Shown here piece after piece: positions 11,690-22,939 of a stretch of DNA of 64,000 nt. This DNA comes from Capsicum annuum (lineage: Eukaryota > Streptophyta > Magnoliopsida > Solanales > Solanaceae), in NCBI RefSeq assembly GCF_002878395.1, contig NW_025860620.1, positions 25,269 through 89,268 on the forward strand, read 5' to 3'. The stretch's first letter is position 1. Every line of letters starts with the position of its first letter. The notes below the pieces were generated by a model. The model searched no databases and was not told where the DNA came from. It saw nothing but the letters and a program-made list of their open reading frames with translations. A program made the position numbers and the translations under genes.

Positions 11690-13038
11690 ACGGGGGAGGT
11701 GGTGTTTTGCGTTGTCAAGGTAGATTATGTGTTCCTGATGTAGATGATTTGAGGCAATGAATTCTTGCATAAGTGTATGGGGTACGTTACTCTATTCATC
11801 CAGGGGCCACTAAGATATTCCGCAATTTGCAGGAGATCTATTAGTGGAGTGGGATAAAAGAGATATTGTAGAGTTTGTAGCTAAGTTCTCTACATACTAG
11901 CAAGTTAAGGTTGAGCACCAAAAACCTAATGGGTCTATGCAGGAGTTTAGTATTCCCATGTGGAAATGGGAGGAAGTAAATATGGACTTTGTGATAGGTT
12001 TGCCTCGTACCCATCATCAACATAATGCTATTTGGGTTATCATAGATAGTAAGATCAACTTAGCTCATTTCTTACCAGTCCATACCTCTTATTCAGCTGA
12101 GGACTACGCCAATCTCTATCTTAGAGAGTTGGTTAGGTTGCATAGTGTTCCCTTATCTATCATCTAATAGAGCTGCTCAGTTTACCTCTTACTTCTGGAA
12201 AGTATTCCAAAAGGGTTTTGGTACCCAAGTCTACCTCAGTACAGTATTGTACCCTCAAATAGATGGTCAAGCAGAAAGAACCATTCAGACTCTTGAGGAT
12301 ATGCTGAGAGCGTGCGTTGTTGATTTCAGGGGTAGTTGGGATGGCCATTTACCTTTGATTGAATTCACATACAATAATAGCTATCATTCTAGTATGCATA
12401 TGACTCTATTTGAGGAACTCTATGGTAGGAGATGTAGATCTCCAATTAGTTGGTTTGAAGTAGGTGAGGCTACATTGGTAGGGCCTGACTTAATGTTTGA
12501 TGCTTTAGAAAGGGTTCAGTTGATCAGAGAAAGACTTAAGGCTTCCCAGAGAAGACATAAATCATATGTAGATATGAGGAGAAAGGATCTCGAGTTTGAG
12601 GTCGGTGATCTTGTGTTCTTGAAAATCTCTCCCATGAAGGGAGTGGGGAGATTCGGCAAGAAAGGAAAACTCAGTCCCAGATATGTCGGTCCCTTCAGAA
12701 TCCTAAGTCGTTTTGGGAAGGTAGCTTACGAGGTAGAGTTGCCTTCAAATCTAGCCTCAGTACACCCAGTATTCCATGCCTCTTTGTTGAAAAAGTGTAT
12801 TGGTGATCCAGCTATAGTTGTTCCCTTAGAAAGTGTAGATATTCAGAACAGTCTTTCCTTTGAGGAAGTTATAGTTGAAATTCTTGATCATCAAGTTCGT
12901 AAACTAAGGGACAAAGAAGTTACACTACTCAAATTTCTTTGGTGGAATAAGTCCGTTGAGGGAGACACTTGCAAGGAAGAGGAAGATATGCGGACAAAGT
13001 ACCCTCATCTCTTCTCTGTGAATCCAAATTCAGTATAA
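11690..13038 (+). pseudogene. Element B integrase with chromodomain, decayed
   Basis: The zinc-binding region (about 11790-11930) keeps SIHPGATK but has Ser and Tyr for the two cysteines, and has a TAG at 11842-11844 for a Trp. The core begins MDFVIGLP near 11980 (first Asp). The second catalytic Asp (family SDRG) is lost to a small deletion and frameshift at about 12160-12172. The 297-codon open stretch 12145-13038 then gives QTLEDMLRACVVDF (Glu), YGRRCRSPISWFE, a GPFRIL/HPVFHASLLKK module and the chromodomain-like tail EILDHQVRKLRDKEV ending YPHLF. It cannot be catalytic as it stands. Confidence 0.9.
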
Positions 13039-13227
13039 GGTACCAAATCTTCTTAAGATTTCTCTCTATCATGCTGAGTTTCAGTTGCACATCATATTCA
13101 TGTCAGTCGTGCATTCATGAATCAGTTCAGTCATGCATTGCATGCATCAAACATGCATATTCAGTGTGTAAGCTCAGTCTATCTATTTCCTCAGCTTAAG
13201 TAGGTTCATTCGGGGATGAATGATCCC
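13039..13227 (+). other. Element B 3' untranslated stretch rich in CATGCA
   Basis: It lies between the chromodomain stop (13036-13038) and the polypurine tract. It contains a run of CATGCA/TGCATG motifs at 13132-13158 and no coding signal that I can recognise. The same position in A and D has similar motifs. Confidence 0.6.
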
Positions 13228-13240
13228 AAGGGGGAGATAT
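13228..13240 (+). promoter_or_regulatory. Element B polypurine tract
   Basis: AAGGGGGAGATAT directly before the 3' LTR start TGTAACACCCC. It would prime plus-strand synthesis. Confidence 0.88.
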
Positions 13241-14866
13241 TGTAACACCCCATATTTTACTAACATAATCTAAGTCCCAGTATATGATTATTCATATATG
13301 AAACTTTTGAAACACTCATTATTTTTCAATTTAGAGCCTGCCATTGCGTAGGAAATTGAATTAGCTTTCCAATGATATAAAATTCGCTCAAATCCGATAA
13401 CCGGGTAAAGAGTTATGGGGATTTTAAGTTTTAGTTGCTAAAAATCGTCATTTTACCCATTAGCACGTTGCCGAGAGAGTTAAAATAGCAATTTTTAATT
13501 TTTAGTGAGGTATCATGGTGTTGGCACATTGCACCATAGGCTAATTTGGCATTTGTCATTTTCCAGTGTTGCAGCGCGATGCCACCACGTCCCGGAGAAC
13601 TTACAGGTCCCAATCAGTGAATGATCATGATTTCCTACATCACGCCATAGACCAGTTTCCCAGTTTCCAATTTCCTGTGACACGGCGCGATAGCGCCGAG
13701 TTGATCTAGGGGCCTTAATCAGAAAATTTTCAAAAATCTAATATTTCATTTAGGGTTAAAGAAGTCTTATCCTATAATTTTAATTCGTTCGGATGGAATA
13801 ATTAATCCCTAAAATTGTTTTAAAAGTTCATTATTTATTAATTTCCCCCAAAGTTCAAGAGCTTTCTCTTTAAATTACAAACCCTAACTCTCAAGAAACC
13901 AAGAGCAATCTGTCCTTTGGACATGATATAAGTTTAGTGGATTCACACAGCCAGCGTTAGTACCCGTGGCATGGTATTAACACCCTTCCAAATGGGGTTA
14001 TAGGTTGGACCCAGATTAGCTCAGATTAGGGAATATCGGTTAGATGATACCTTCCACAGTCTCAGATATAGTCTCAGTTACAGTTCCAGTTCAGTTCTTC
14101 AATCTTAGTATTGCTTGACCAAAGCATACAAATTTAAGTTATTTTTCGAATTTCAGTTTGTAGATTTCGTCCAATTCATGTCATATTCTTGGTCATGCAT
14201 CCCAGTGTCTATAGATTTTCATGTATTTTCAGTATTTTATAGACTTTTATTCATGTTCAGTGTCTACAGATTTCATGCTCTCTATTTAGTATTCCATGCT
14301 TTACATGTATATTTAGATAGATCATTACTCCTATTCATGAAACCTTGCATGTTAGCCTACCTTATTTAGCATACCAGAATATTCAAAGTACTGATCGCAT
14401 GCCTTTATTTTGCGCTATGATGTCTCATATCATAGGTGCTGACACTCAGTTCCCGAATAATACTTAGTCCCTCAGATTCTCAGTAGTACAGTAGCAGTGG
14501 TGAATCCTCATCACTCGAGGTCAAACTATCCTATTTCATGTCTTTATTTCAGTATTCAGTAGAGTTAGTTGGAGGCTTGTCCTATCGACTCTTAGTCAGT
14601 CAGTCTTTAAGGCTATTCAAATATTACAGTTAGTTATTTGTTCAGTTTATCAGTACTCTATCAGATTCAGACAGTTGTTTTCCTAGATTTAAATTTTAGT
14701 TTGAATTCAGATATCTTAAAACCTTATGGCACTTTAGTTATCCTTCTGTAAATTCATGATTTTATTATTCAGTGCTCACAGTAGGTGCCATCTCATGGGT
14801 TAGCTTGTGGTCCCTCGGGATTGTAAGAACTGTGTAATGACTAGGGGGTAGACTCAGGTCGTTACA
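13241..14866 (+). repeat. Element B 3' LTR with internal deletion
   Basis: Starts TGTAACACCCC and ends GTCGTTACA. It is only 1626 bp, against 2199 bp for the 5' LTR. At 13912/13913 it jumps directly from the sequence matching 5' LTR base 6612 to that matching about 7241, a loss of roughly 628 bp. It also has about 60 extra bases near 13775-13845 relative to the 5' LTR. The end sits against CAGGC, the target duplication. Confidence 0.9.
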
Positions 14867-15083
14867 CAGGCAAAGTCCCAAATTTTAGCTGTAGAAGTAT
14901 TGGCTATTAGGTTGGACTGAACGGTAGCTGGGCATTTATTATGGTCTACCATAGATGAGCTAGGGTAGTGAAAGATGCTCTAAATTCTACATGGGAAACA
15001 TGCTCGTCCAGGGGATCTGCCTGAACAAGAGGAGGTGCTAGCTAATTTTCTATTCTTCTTCCGTTGTTCTTTTCAGGAGGCAT
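14867..15083 (-). pseudogene. Element A gag, 5' part
   Basis: On the minus strand gag starts ATGCCTCCTGAAAAG (MPPEK) at 15083. It soon meets a stop and is then cut by element B at 14866. The rest of the gene is at 5995 and below. This is the same gag start pattern as in B (8418), D (43040) and G (59139). Confidence 0.8.
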
Positions 15084-15289
15084 GTTCTGTAAATGGAAGT
15101 AAGAAAAGGATTAGACTGAGATTTTAACTTGAGCTCATGCTCACTCGCACAACACAGATACTGAAAGAATGGAAACTTTTGCTAAATGTCTCATAGTCTT
15201 TTATCCATAAATATGGCACGCTACACACCCATGCACAAAACTCTACTAGATACAGATTTTAGAGTCCCTAGGACTCTGCTGAACCTTAG

Positions 15290-15301
15290 AATCTGATACC
15301 A
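15290..15301 (-). promoter_or_regulatory. Element A primer-binding site
   Basis: Minus-strand TGGTATCAGATT, matching the iMet tRNA site except for the last two bases, placed just inside the 5' LTR. Confidence 0.85.
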
Positions 15302-15305
15302 AGTT

Positions 15306-17755
15306 TGTATTGCCTCGAGTCTGTACCCCGGATGCCACACAGTGCTCATAATCTCGAAGGACAACAAGCTAACCCATGACTGGTACCTGCTGCATTCACT
15401 AAATAATAACACAGTAATAATACAGATATTAGGCTGAATCTTCCATATGGTTCATAACTAAAATCAAGTAATGATAAATAAGTACTGTAAACTGAACACC
15501 TGTCTGAAATAATCTAGCCTGAAAGCCTCTAACTATCTGAATATAGAGTTGATGGGACAAGCCCCCAACTAACTCTGACTATTAAATAAACTGAATACTG
15601 AAATACTGATATGATATCTTTGTCCTCGGACTATAAGGACTCACCCCTAAATCTGCTACTAAAAGTTTGGCCTTCTAAGTACAGTCAATAGCCCGTGCGT
15701 CTGAACATATGATATAAGACATCATAGCACAAAAGAAAGGTATGCATTAGTACTTTGAATGTACTAGTATGCTAGGTGAGGTAAGGCTGAATGCATGGGT
15801 TCATATGCATGATCAATAACTGGCTAAATAACATAAATATAATTAAATGAGAGTACATGTATATCTAAAATTGATGTAAGTACTGATTATGCAATGTTGT
15901 ATGCAAATCTACTTTACTGTAATCAAGATTACTGATGACTGAATTACTGATAACTAGGTGACTATTTCTGATAGTACTGATTCTGTGGAACTAAACTTAG
16001 TTCCATACTGAGCTGATTGACTTTGTCTGACAGTCCTGATTCTAGAAATTGAACTGAGGTTTTATATTGAGTCTGATAATGGAATTGAAACTATGGGAGT
16101 ATTAATCTAACCGACATACCCTAATTATTGACTAAGTTGGGGTCTAACCTATGACCCCAGTTGGAAGGGTGTTAGCACCTTCCCAAGGTACTAATAATGG
16201 ATATGAGTTAACCCTCTTTAGAAGGAAGACATTTTGTCAACCCTCGCTGGCAGGAAAACTCATACGAGATGTATTAACCCTAGTCTGGCATTCAGATATC
16301 TCAACCTACGCTGGCTACATAGTTCTGTAATGCAGGGATTGCTAATAAGGGTAAAACCCTATGCTGGCAGGAATTTCCCCAACCCCTGGGTTCTCTCGGT
16401 GATGATTCCTACTCCCAACTGAATAGACACTGAACTACTTTCTAGAATGTACTAGGCTTGACTGAACTTGTTACTGATCGTGCTGTCTAACTGAACTGAA
16501 CTGAGTTCACCGAGTTCTATTAACTAATTGAGCACATTGAATTTTGTTAACTGACTGATTATACTAAATTCTTTAACTGACTGAGTACTACTGGACATGA
16601 TATCACTGAAACTATTTTGAAACTACTTTAAATCTAGGTAAATAGCTAGATTGTCGGGTACTACATACCCCCGGGACTCGATTGTGTAACTTGTAAAACA
16701 TAACACAATCTTGAAAGCATGATAACTAGACACTTTGTCACAATTCGTCAAGCATTATAGCAAACACTTGCATGGTGTAAAATTTTATACATACTAACAT
16801 GTCATGATTTCACTATTTAACTCACATGAACATTATATCAAATACTTAGGGAGCATGGATTATTTCACATAATAATAGTCAACACTTGAACATCATGGAT
16901 ACAATAATCAATTGTAATTTCTAGAGTTTAACATGCTAGTCATATAATTCCCCATACATGCTACATAAATTTCATTAGACTTGTAGTAAATTATAAATTG
17001 AAACCCAAATCATGCCATGAACGTGAATACAATTAAATTCAACACGAGATTTATGAAAACAATCAACTTGAAGATTTTAAAAGAGGTTCTTGAGCTCCAG
17101 GGGTAGAAGGAAACCCTTGTATGAACATCCAACATACCTTGATTGTTAATTCTCTGAAAGTTATGGTGAATTTCTTGGGGATCGAATCTTGAATTTGATG
17201 GCTTAGGGTTTGTTTTTGAGAGAATTTGTGAATAATGAGTGAAATTTGCATTTAGAAAGGCTTAATCTCGTGTTTTGGGGCTGATAGAAGTATAGAAAAT
17301 CACTTAATTATCCCTTTGGACTCGAAATTAAAAGAGTAGAACCCATGCCAGTGATGCACAGACCAATACGTCGCGTCGATGGGGTCGATGCGACACATTA
17401 AGATCATATCGGCTCACTGGAATTTGCACTGGGAGATGGGTAAAATATCTATCAATGCGATTGGCAATGGGACGCATTGAAATTGCATCAATCCACTATT
17501 TTGGACTCCCAAACATGTTTCAAACGAGGTTCAAAAAATCCAAAACTTGCCCAAAGTGACCTATTGATACTCCTAATCATGATTTAATCCAAGGATCGAC
17601 ACTTTATGGTCCTAATGGTAAAAAATAAGTTCATGGAAATATCAAGGACAAAATAAAACTAAGTGTCAATACTTAGCTTAAAATTTTCTAAGTCTGGGGC
17701 CTCTTTTCATGCTATAAAGGACTGAGTTGGGCTTAAAATTTTACGGGGTCTTACA
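15306..17755 (-). repeat. Element A 5' LTR
   Basis: 2450 bp. On the minus strand it starts TGTAAGACCCCG at 17755 and ends CAATACA at 15306, followed by the primer-binding site. Bases 16420-17755 align with the partial 3' LTR at 1-1351. Its right edge abuts copia coding sequence. Short frames inside (for example 17063-17251) have no protein-like content. Confidence 0.92.
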
Positions 17756-18185
17756 TTAATGCCTACGTGAATTTATCAGCAATTTGTTCTTCAGTAGAAT
17801 AGAAAATGATTGATATAAGACCTTTTTCAACATTATCTCTAAGAAAGTGATATCTAATATCAATATGTTTAGTTCTTTTATGTTGGACAGGATTCTTTGC
17901 AATATTAATGGCACTTGTATTATCACATAAAATAGGAAAACATCTAACATCCACACCAAAATCCATGAGTTTTTATTTATTCCACAAAAATTGAGCACAA
18001 CAAGATCCAACAATAACATACTCAGCCTCAGCAGTAGACAAAGCTACTGAGTTTTGTTTCTTAGTAGATCAGGTAATTAAACATGATCCAAGGAAGTATG
18101 CCATACCTGTAGTGCTCTTCCTGTCCAAGAAATATCCTTCATTGTCAGTATCAGAATAACCTACCAAGTTAAAATTACTACGATC
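17756..18185 (-). pseudogene. Element C RNase H domain, cut by element A
   Basis: Copia RNase H motifs on the minus strand: GYSDTDNEGYFLDRKSTTG (18105-18165), then after a TAG stop STAEAEYV near 18015-18040, LCDNTSAINIAKNPVQHKRT near 17880-17940 and KHIDIRYHFLRDNVEKG near 17825-17885. It ends at EEQIADKFT. The catalytic Asp, Glu and Asp are all present. The domain is missing only its last few residues, beyond the junction with element A. A one-base frame change lies near 17960-18010. Confidence 0.88.
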
Positions 18186-19267
18186 ACTAGTTCCTTTGAG
18201 ATATCTAAAGATTCTCTTCACCAATTTCAACTTAGATTCTTTAGAATTTTTTTGAAACCTTGCACATAGTCCCACACTGACCACAATATCAGGTATGCTT
18301 TCTGTAAGATACAATAATGATCCTATCATCCCTCTATATAGCTTTTGCTCCACATCAGTACTTGTTTTATACATATCTAGTTTTGTGGTAGTGGCTATTG
18401 GAGTGTTGATCTCTTTTACCTCTTCCATGAAAAATCTTTTGATAAGTTTTTTGACATACTTCTGTTGATGGATCATGGTTCTAGATGCTATTTGTTTTAT
18501 TTGCAATCCTAAGAAATAATTTATCTCCCCCATCATACTCATCTCAAATTCACAACTCATGAGTTTTGCAAAGTCATGTGTCATGTTCATGTTTGTGGAG
18601 CCAAAAATGATGTCATCAGCATACACCTACACAACCAACATTTCTTTTTCATTAGTTTTCAAGAAAAGAGTATTGTCAATTTTACCTCTAGTATGACCTT
18701 GCTCCAGAAATTTTTTTGAAAATATTTCATACCAAGCTCTTGGAGCTTGTTTCAATCCATACAAAGCCTTGTCAAGCCTGTACACATAATCAGGGAACTC
18801 CTTACTTTCAAAACCTAGTGGTTGTTTGACATACACCTCTTCCTTTAGAATTCGATTCAAAAAAGCACTCTTAACATCTATTTGATAGAGGATGTACTCC
18901 ATATAAGCTGCAAAATCTACAAGAAGCCTTATTGTTTTTAATTCTAGCAATAGGAGCAAAGGTTTTATCAAAGTCTATCCTTTTTATCAAAGTCTATCTT
19001 TTCTTCTTGATTGCATCCTTGGACCACTAGTCTTTTCTTGTTCCTAGTAACTGTTCCATGCTCATCAACCTTATTTCTATACACCCACTTAGTTCTAATC
19101 ACTGTTCTATATTTTTGAAGAGGAACTAAGCGCCACACTTTTCTTTTTTCAAACTCATTTAACTCTTTTTTCATGGCTATGATCCAATCAGCATCAAAGA
19201 GTGCTTCAGTCATTTTCTTTGACTCAATTTCTGACAAGAATGCTTTGAAAGCACACATGCTTCTCAA
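18186..19267 (-). pseudogene. Element C reverse transcriptase domain
   Basis: Minus-strand pieces: 18968-19267 (DWIIAMKKELNEFEKRKVW, IRTKWVYRNKVDEHG, RLVVQGCNQEE), 18627-18971 (YQIDVKSAFLNRILKEEVYV, DYVYRLDKALYGLKQAPRAWY) and 18069-18626 (VYADDIIFGSTN, YFLGLQIKQ). Together they span the usual RVT_2 domain. The YADD active site is intact, but a TAG stop sits two codons upstream of it. A direct duplication near 18960-19000 (CTTTTTATCAAAGTCTATC twice) breaks the frame between the first two pieces. Confidence 0.9.
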
Positions 19268-19559
19268 CCCAGATCTTGTTGTGATCCCAGATATAATATC
19301 AGTGAGTACATTTTCAATAGGATGTGACTTTTTGGGACCAATCCTAGTGAGCTTCTAGGTTACTATAGTAGTTCTGAGCTAGGGTAGTTTGTGGTTCAGT
19401 TCCCCTTGTCAATGTACCTCCAGAATTAGTTCTCTCTATCTAGGTACCTCCATTTTTGGTAACTCTAGTGGATGGACCATGTTGAATAGCCTATTCCCCT
19501 GAGTCACTTCCTTCCTACAAGTTAGTCTTGGCACAAGATTCATCAAAACTACATGCACA

Positions 19560-20460
19560 CTTTCTTCAACAAAATTTGTTCTGTTGTTTAGAACCCCTAT
19601 ATGTCTTACTATGATGTGAGTATTCTAAGAAGATTACCTCATCACTCTTAGCATCAAAATTTTCCAATTTTTCCTTTCCATTATTATGAATGAAACATTT
19701 ACAACCAAAAGTTCTAATATTTAAAATAATTGGTTTTCTTCCTTTTAGTAATTCATAAGGAGTCTTCTCTAGAATAGGTCTGATCATGCATCTAGTTATG
19801 ACATATGCAGTGGTACTAATTGCCTCAGCCTAAAGGTTTTTAGCAAGATTTCCTGCAAGCATCATTATTCTAGCCATATCTTCCAAAGTTCTATTTTTCC
19901 TTTCTACTATCCATTTTGTTGAGGTATTCTGGGAGTAGAGAAATTTTGATCAATACCATTTGTAGAACAAAATTTCAAAAACTTGACATTTTCAAATTCT
20001 GAGAAATTAGGGAAGTGCCTAGTTTCTTTTTAATTTTCTTAATGAAAATAGCAAAGACATCAAAAACATCTTATTTGGAAGCTAGAAATAGTGTCCAGGT
20101 AAATCTTGAATAATCATCAATAATCACAAAAACATACCTCTTTCCACCTCTGCTTTGCAGTCTCATTGGCCCACACAGATCCATATGGATCAGGTCAAGG
20201 CACTTACTTGTACTGACATAGTTCTTTAACTTGAAATAATATTAAAAATGTTTCTCCCATACACAAGTACTGCAAACCTTTTCTTCCTTGAATTTGGTTT
20301 TGGGCAAGCTCAGTACCATCTCCTTAGAAGAGAGTTTGTTTAATTGTTTCAGGCTTGCATGTCCAAGTCTCCAGTGCCAAAGAAGGGGATCATTTTCTAT
20401 AGAACTTAAATATGTCGGCTTTGTTCCTGGCGTTGTCATTATATTAGCTTTATACACATT
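19560..20460 (-). pseudogene. Element C integrase region, decayed
   Basis: The GAG-pre-integrase zinc-binding part is at 20242-20457 (LLWHWRLGHASLKQLNKLSS, with CSTC). The core follows with MDLCGPMRLQSRGG and VIIDDYSRFTW near 20100-20190 (first two acidic positions, in changing frames), and PQQNG and the ERKNRTLEDMARIMM region near 19860-19940 (Glu). The C-terminal LLKGRKPIILNIRTFGCKCF is at 19566-19787. Multiple frameshifts are present between 19900 and 20100. Confidence 0.85.
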
Positions 20461-20798
20461 CCTGTGTCTTTTTGCAGTGAGTACAACCCCTTGATGTCCA
20501 TCCTTTTGACTTTGACTCCTACAGAAGTAAAAACAACTTTGTTACCTTTATCACACAGTTGTGATATGTTGAGTAGATTGTGCTTCAATCCCTCTATAAG
20601 GTAGACATACTCCAATGTCCTTGACTCAGATGTACCAATCTTTACAACTTCTTTAATGATTCCCTTTTTTCCATCACCAAATAAAACTCCACCCTCACTT
20701 ATTTTGGAGAGTGAAAGGAATTTTTTGTTATCACCAGTCATGTATCTTGAGCATGCACTATCCAGGTACCAATGCTTTTTGCTTCCTTTCACTCTCAC
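20439..20798 (-). pseudogene. Element C protease domain
   Basis: A 119-codon open stretch with HWYLDSACSRYMTGDNKKF at its start (active-site D-S-A), then GGVLFGDGKKGII and LKHNLLNISQLCDKGN, the typical copia protease. It is open on its own, but its neighbours are in other frames. It lies between the gag zinc knuckle and the integrase. Confidence 0.88.
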
Positions 20799-21099
20799 CT
20801 ACAAAAGTAAATTAGGGGTTAGATTTAGGAACCCAAACAAGTTTGGGCCCTTTTTATGAGTAAAAGGATGAATCAGACTTCTTCTAGTCCATGCAGGCAA
20901 CAGGTTGCACGACCTATTTCTTTTCATAGTTTTTGTTTTCCTTATATTTGTTTGAGCTGGTTTATTTGCCAGATTTATACTCCTAGACCATCTTTTAGTA
21001 GGATGTCTTGAGTAGCTACATATGTAACAAAAATCTTGCATAATATCAATTCTTTTGTAAAAACCCAATACAACTTTTCATTGTGACTTTTCTCACTTA

Positions 21100-22332
21100 G
21101 TTTGTGAATAATTCTTGAAGAATTTGTACACCTGTTTGCTCTCAAGATCAGGCTTTAGTTTGGTAACTTCTTGACTCAAATTCTTCATTTTTTCTTTTCC
21201 ATCACTGCCTTCTTGTTTGTACTTGATTAACTCAAGATCAAACTGTTCTTGTTTCTTTCTTTTGCCATTTTCCCCTTTTCAATGAGTGTTAGTTTTAGTA
21301 CTTCAGTTTTGAGTATGACATTTACAGAATAAAGTTGTACAACCTGTTCCTTAAGAATGTTGTTTTCTTTTTCAACAGTATTCTTACAAGCTTTTAAATC
21401 AATGAAGTTGAATTTGAGGCTTGCAAGGCTGTTGAATAACTCATCCCTATCAGAAATTAATTCCTGGAAATCATCAATGAGAGCACTCATTAAGTACATA
21501 AGTTTTGTTTTAGAAAATAAGTGCAGTTTTTCTTTAAGCTCAAGAATGCTTACCTTAGAAGTACCATCTTCTTCTTCCAATTTTGAATCTCCAGTGGCCA
21601 TGAGTACAGTTTCATCAATTTCTTCATCTTCTGACTCATCTGAATCGGATCCCCAAGTGGCTACCATATCATAATCCTCCCTCTCTTTAACCTTTTCTTT
21701 TAATTTTTTTAAGCTCGTTCCTTCTTCCACTCTATTTATCATACAGGACAGTCAATAATTTGATGATCAATCTTACCACACTTGTAGCATCCATTTGGAT
21801 TGTCATTGGAATGTTTCTTGCTACCTGTTCCTTTCTTCTTTTTAAGGAACTTGATTAAGTTCTTAGTTATGAAGGAAGCTTGTTCTTCATCAAGTTCAAC
21901 TTCTTCATCACTGTCTGATGCCTTCAATGTAGGGATCTCTCAAGAGCTACCACTTTTTTCTTTATCCCATCAATTTGCATTTCATAGGTCTTTAGATTAC
22001 CTACCAGTTCATCTAATGTCATTTGATACTCTGTTGTATTCAGCGGAACCTAATCTACATACCAAGATATTCTTAGCCTTAGCATTCTTGTTTAATGCTA
22101 GCAAGTCATCAGCAGTAAACTCACTTCTTACTTTCTTGACACATCCACCATCAACCAGCTTCATTGGAATAGTAGGACCATCAGTGATCCTATCCCATAA
22201 TTTGTAGTATTCCCCTTGAATAAACATTGCCATCCTGGCTTTCCACCAGGTAAAGTGAGAACCATCAAAGAGTAGAGGTCTAGTAGTTGACTGGCCTTCA
22301 CTGTGACCAGTAGGAGGTGCAGAATTTATCAT
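21100..22332 (-). pseudogene. Element C gag
   Basis: Starts at 22332 (MINSAPP), with PLLFDGSHFTWWKARMAMFI (22190-22270), typical of copia gag (DUF4219/UBN2), and YKLWDRITDGP. A later open piece, 21739-21927, contains the intact CCHC zinc knuckle CYKCGKIDHQIIDC. The following 171-codon piece, 21227-21742, is acidic and then coiled-coil-like (DELFNSLASLKFNF and ENNILKEQVVQLYSVN). Frame breaks lie at about 22008 and 21930. Gag binds and packages element RNA. Confidence 0.85.
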
Positions 22333-22373
22333 AGTGATCTTTCTTAGGTACTAACCTTATTTAAGACAGCCTT

Positions 22374-22385
22374 GCTCTAATACCA
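22374..22385 (-). promoter_or_regulatory. Element C primer-binding site
   Basis: Minus-strand TGGTATTAGAGC, one base off the iMet tRNA complement, two bases inside the LTR edge. Confidence 0.82.
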
Positions 22386-22387
22386 CT

Positions 22388-22939
22388 TGTTAGAGTGTGT
22401 GCCCTACTAATTTTAATCTTTTACTCTATTTTTTGCCTATCAGTGAAACAAGTAAGTTAACGTGGTTCACTTAGGTAGAGTAAATAGGAAGACAATATTT
22501 TTACGTGGAAATACCCGGCTCAAGAAAGGTGTAAAAAATCATGACCTGTACCTCTACGGGATTTAACCTTAACTTCACTAAAACTCTTGAGACTCAACAA
22601 TCAACAAATTACAAGACTCTTGTAAACTAGGAATTAAACTCTAACTCCTCTTTCTACAATAACACAAATCTTTCCAAGATAAGTGTTCCCAAGTCTTTGA
22701 GTTCTCTAACTTGAAGAAACAACTCCTAACTTAGTTTATACTTCACTGAGACTAGAATTACAAATCATTATAAATGTTGAAAGCATATCTGAATTTTCTT
22801 GCTTTTCCACTCCTGAATTTACGTATTATTTAATCATTAGCCTTGCATCTACTTCAATGTTCTTCACATGTGAGGACCAATATGACTTACATGTTTTATT
22901 CACATATGTCAATCATCAAAACTTCTTTGCTCTAATACA
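22388..22939 (-). repeat. Element C 5' LTR (right edge tentative)
   Basis: On the minus strand the LTR end is CTCTAACA at 22388, right before the primer-binding site. The outer edge is taken at CTCTAATACA (22930-22939, plus strand), which mirrors TGTTAGAG at the inner edge. Without the second LTR in the window the outer edge cannot be confirmed. Confidence 0.55.

Larger units (their letters stand above)
5996..14866 (+). mobile_element. Element B: Tekay/Del-type Ty3/gypsy chromovirus nested in A
   Basis: An end-to-end LTR element: 5' LTR, iMet primer-binding site, gag, protease, RT, RNase H, integrase with chromodomain, polypurine tract, 3' LTR. The flanks are CGGGC (5991-5995) and CAGGC (14867-14871), a 5-bp target duplication with one later change. 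Removing B joins element A's gag smoothly, and the join matches the same gag region in element D near 42800-42850. The LTRs differ at 13 of their first 80 aligned bases, so the insertion is old. Coding regions carry many stops. Confidence 0.93.
1..17755 (-). mobile_element. Element A: Tekay/Del-type Ty3/gypsy chromovirus, interrupted by B
   Basis: The parts on the minus strand run in the order 5' LTR (15306-17755), iMet-type primer-binding site, gag start (15083-14867), element B, rest of gag, protease, reverse transcriptase, RNase H, integrase with chromodomain, polypurine tract and 3' LTR (1-1351, cut by the window edge). The domain order and the integrase C-terminal pattern YGRRCRSP followed by a chromodomain-like tail fit the Tekay/Del lineage. 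All coding parts contain stops and frameshifts, so it is dead in this copy. It sits inside copia element C at 17755/17756. The last five bases right of A (TTAAT) are the expected target duplication, which cannot be checked because the left end is outside the window. Confidence 0.9.
17756..22939 (-). mobile_element. Element C: Ty1/copia element (Sire-like), truncated by A
   Basis: Minus-strand order: LTR, primer-binding site, gag, protease (WYLDSACSRYMTGD), integrase, reverse transcriptase (YADD), RNase H. Protease-integrase-RT-RNase H is the copia order. The protease motif looks closest to the Sire/Maximus lineage, which is a tentative assignment. The element ends abruptly at 17756, in the RNase H C-terminus, where A is inserted. 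No Sire-type envelope-like ORF can be seen because that end is missing. Stops and frameshifts are spread through all domains. Confidence 0.9.

Noticed and set aside
21357..22207. Plus-strand frames of 105 and 135 codons
   Set aside because: Antisense of the copia gag of element C.
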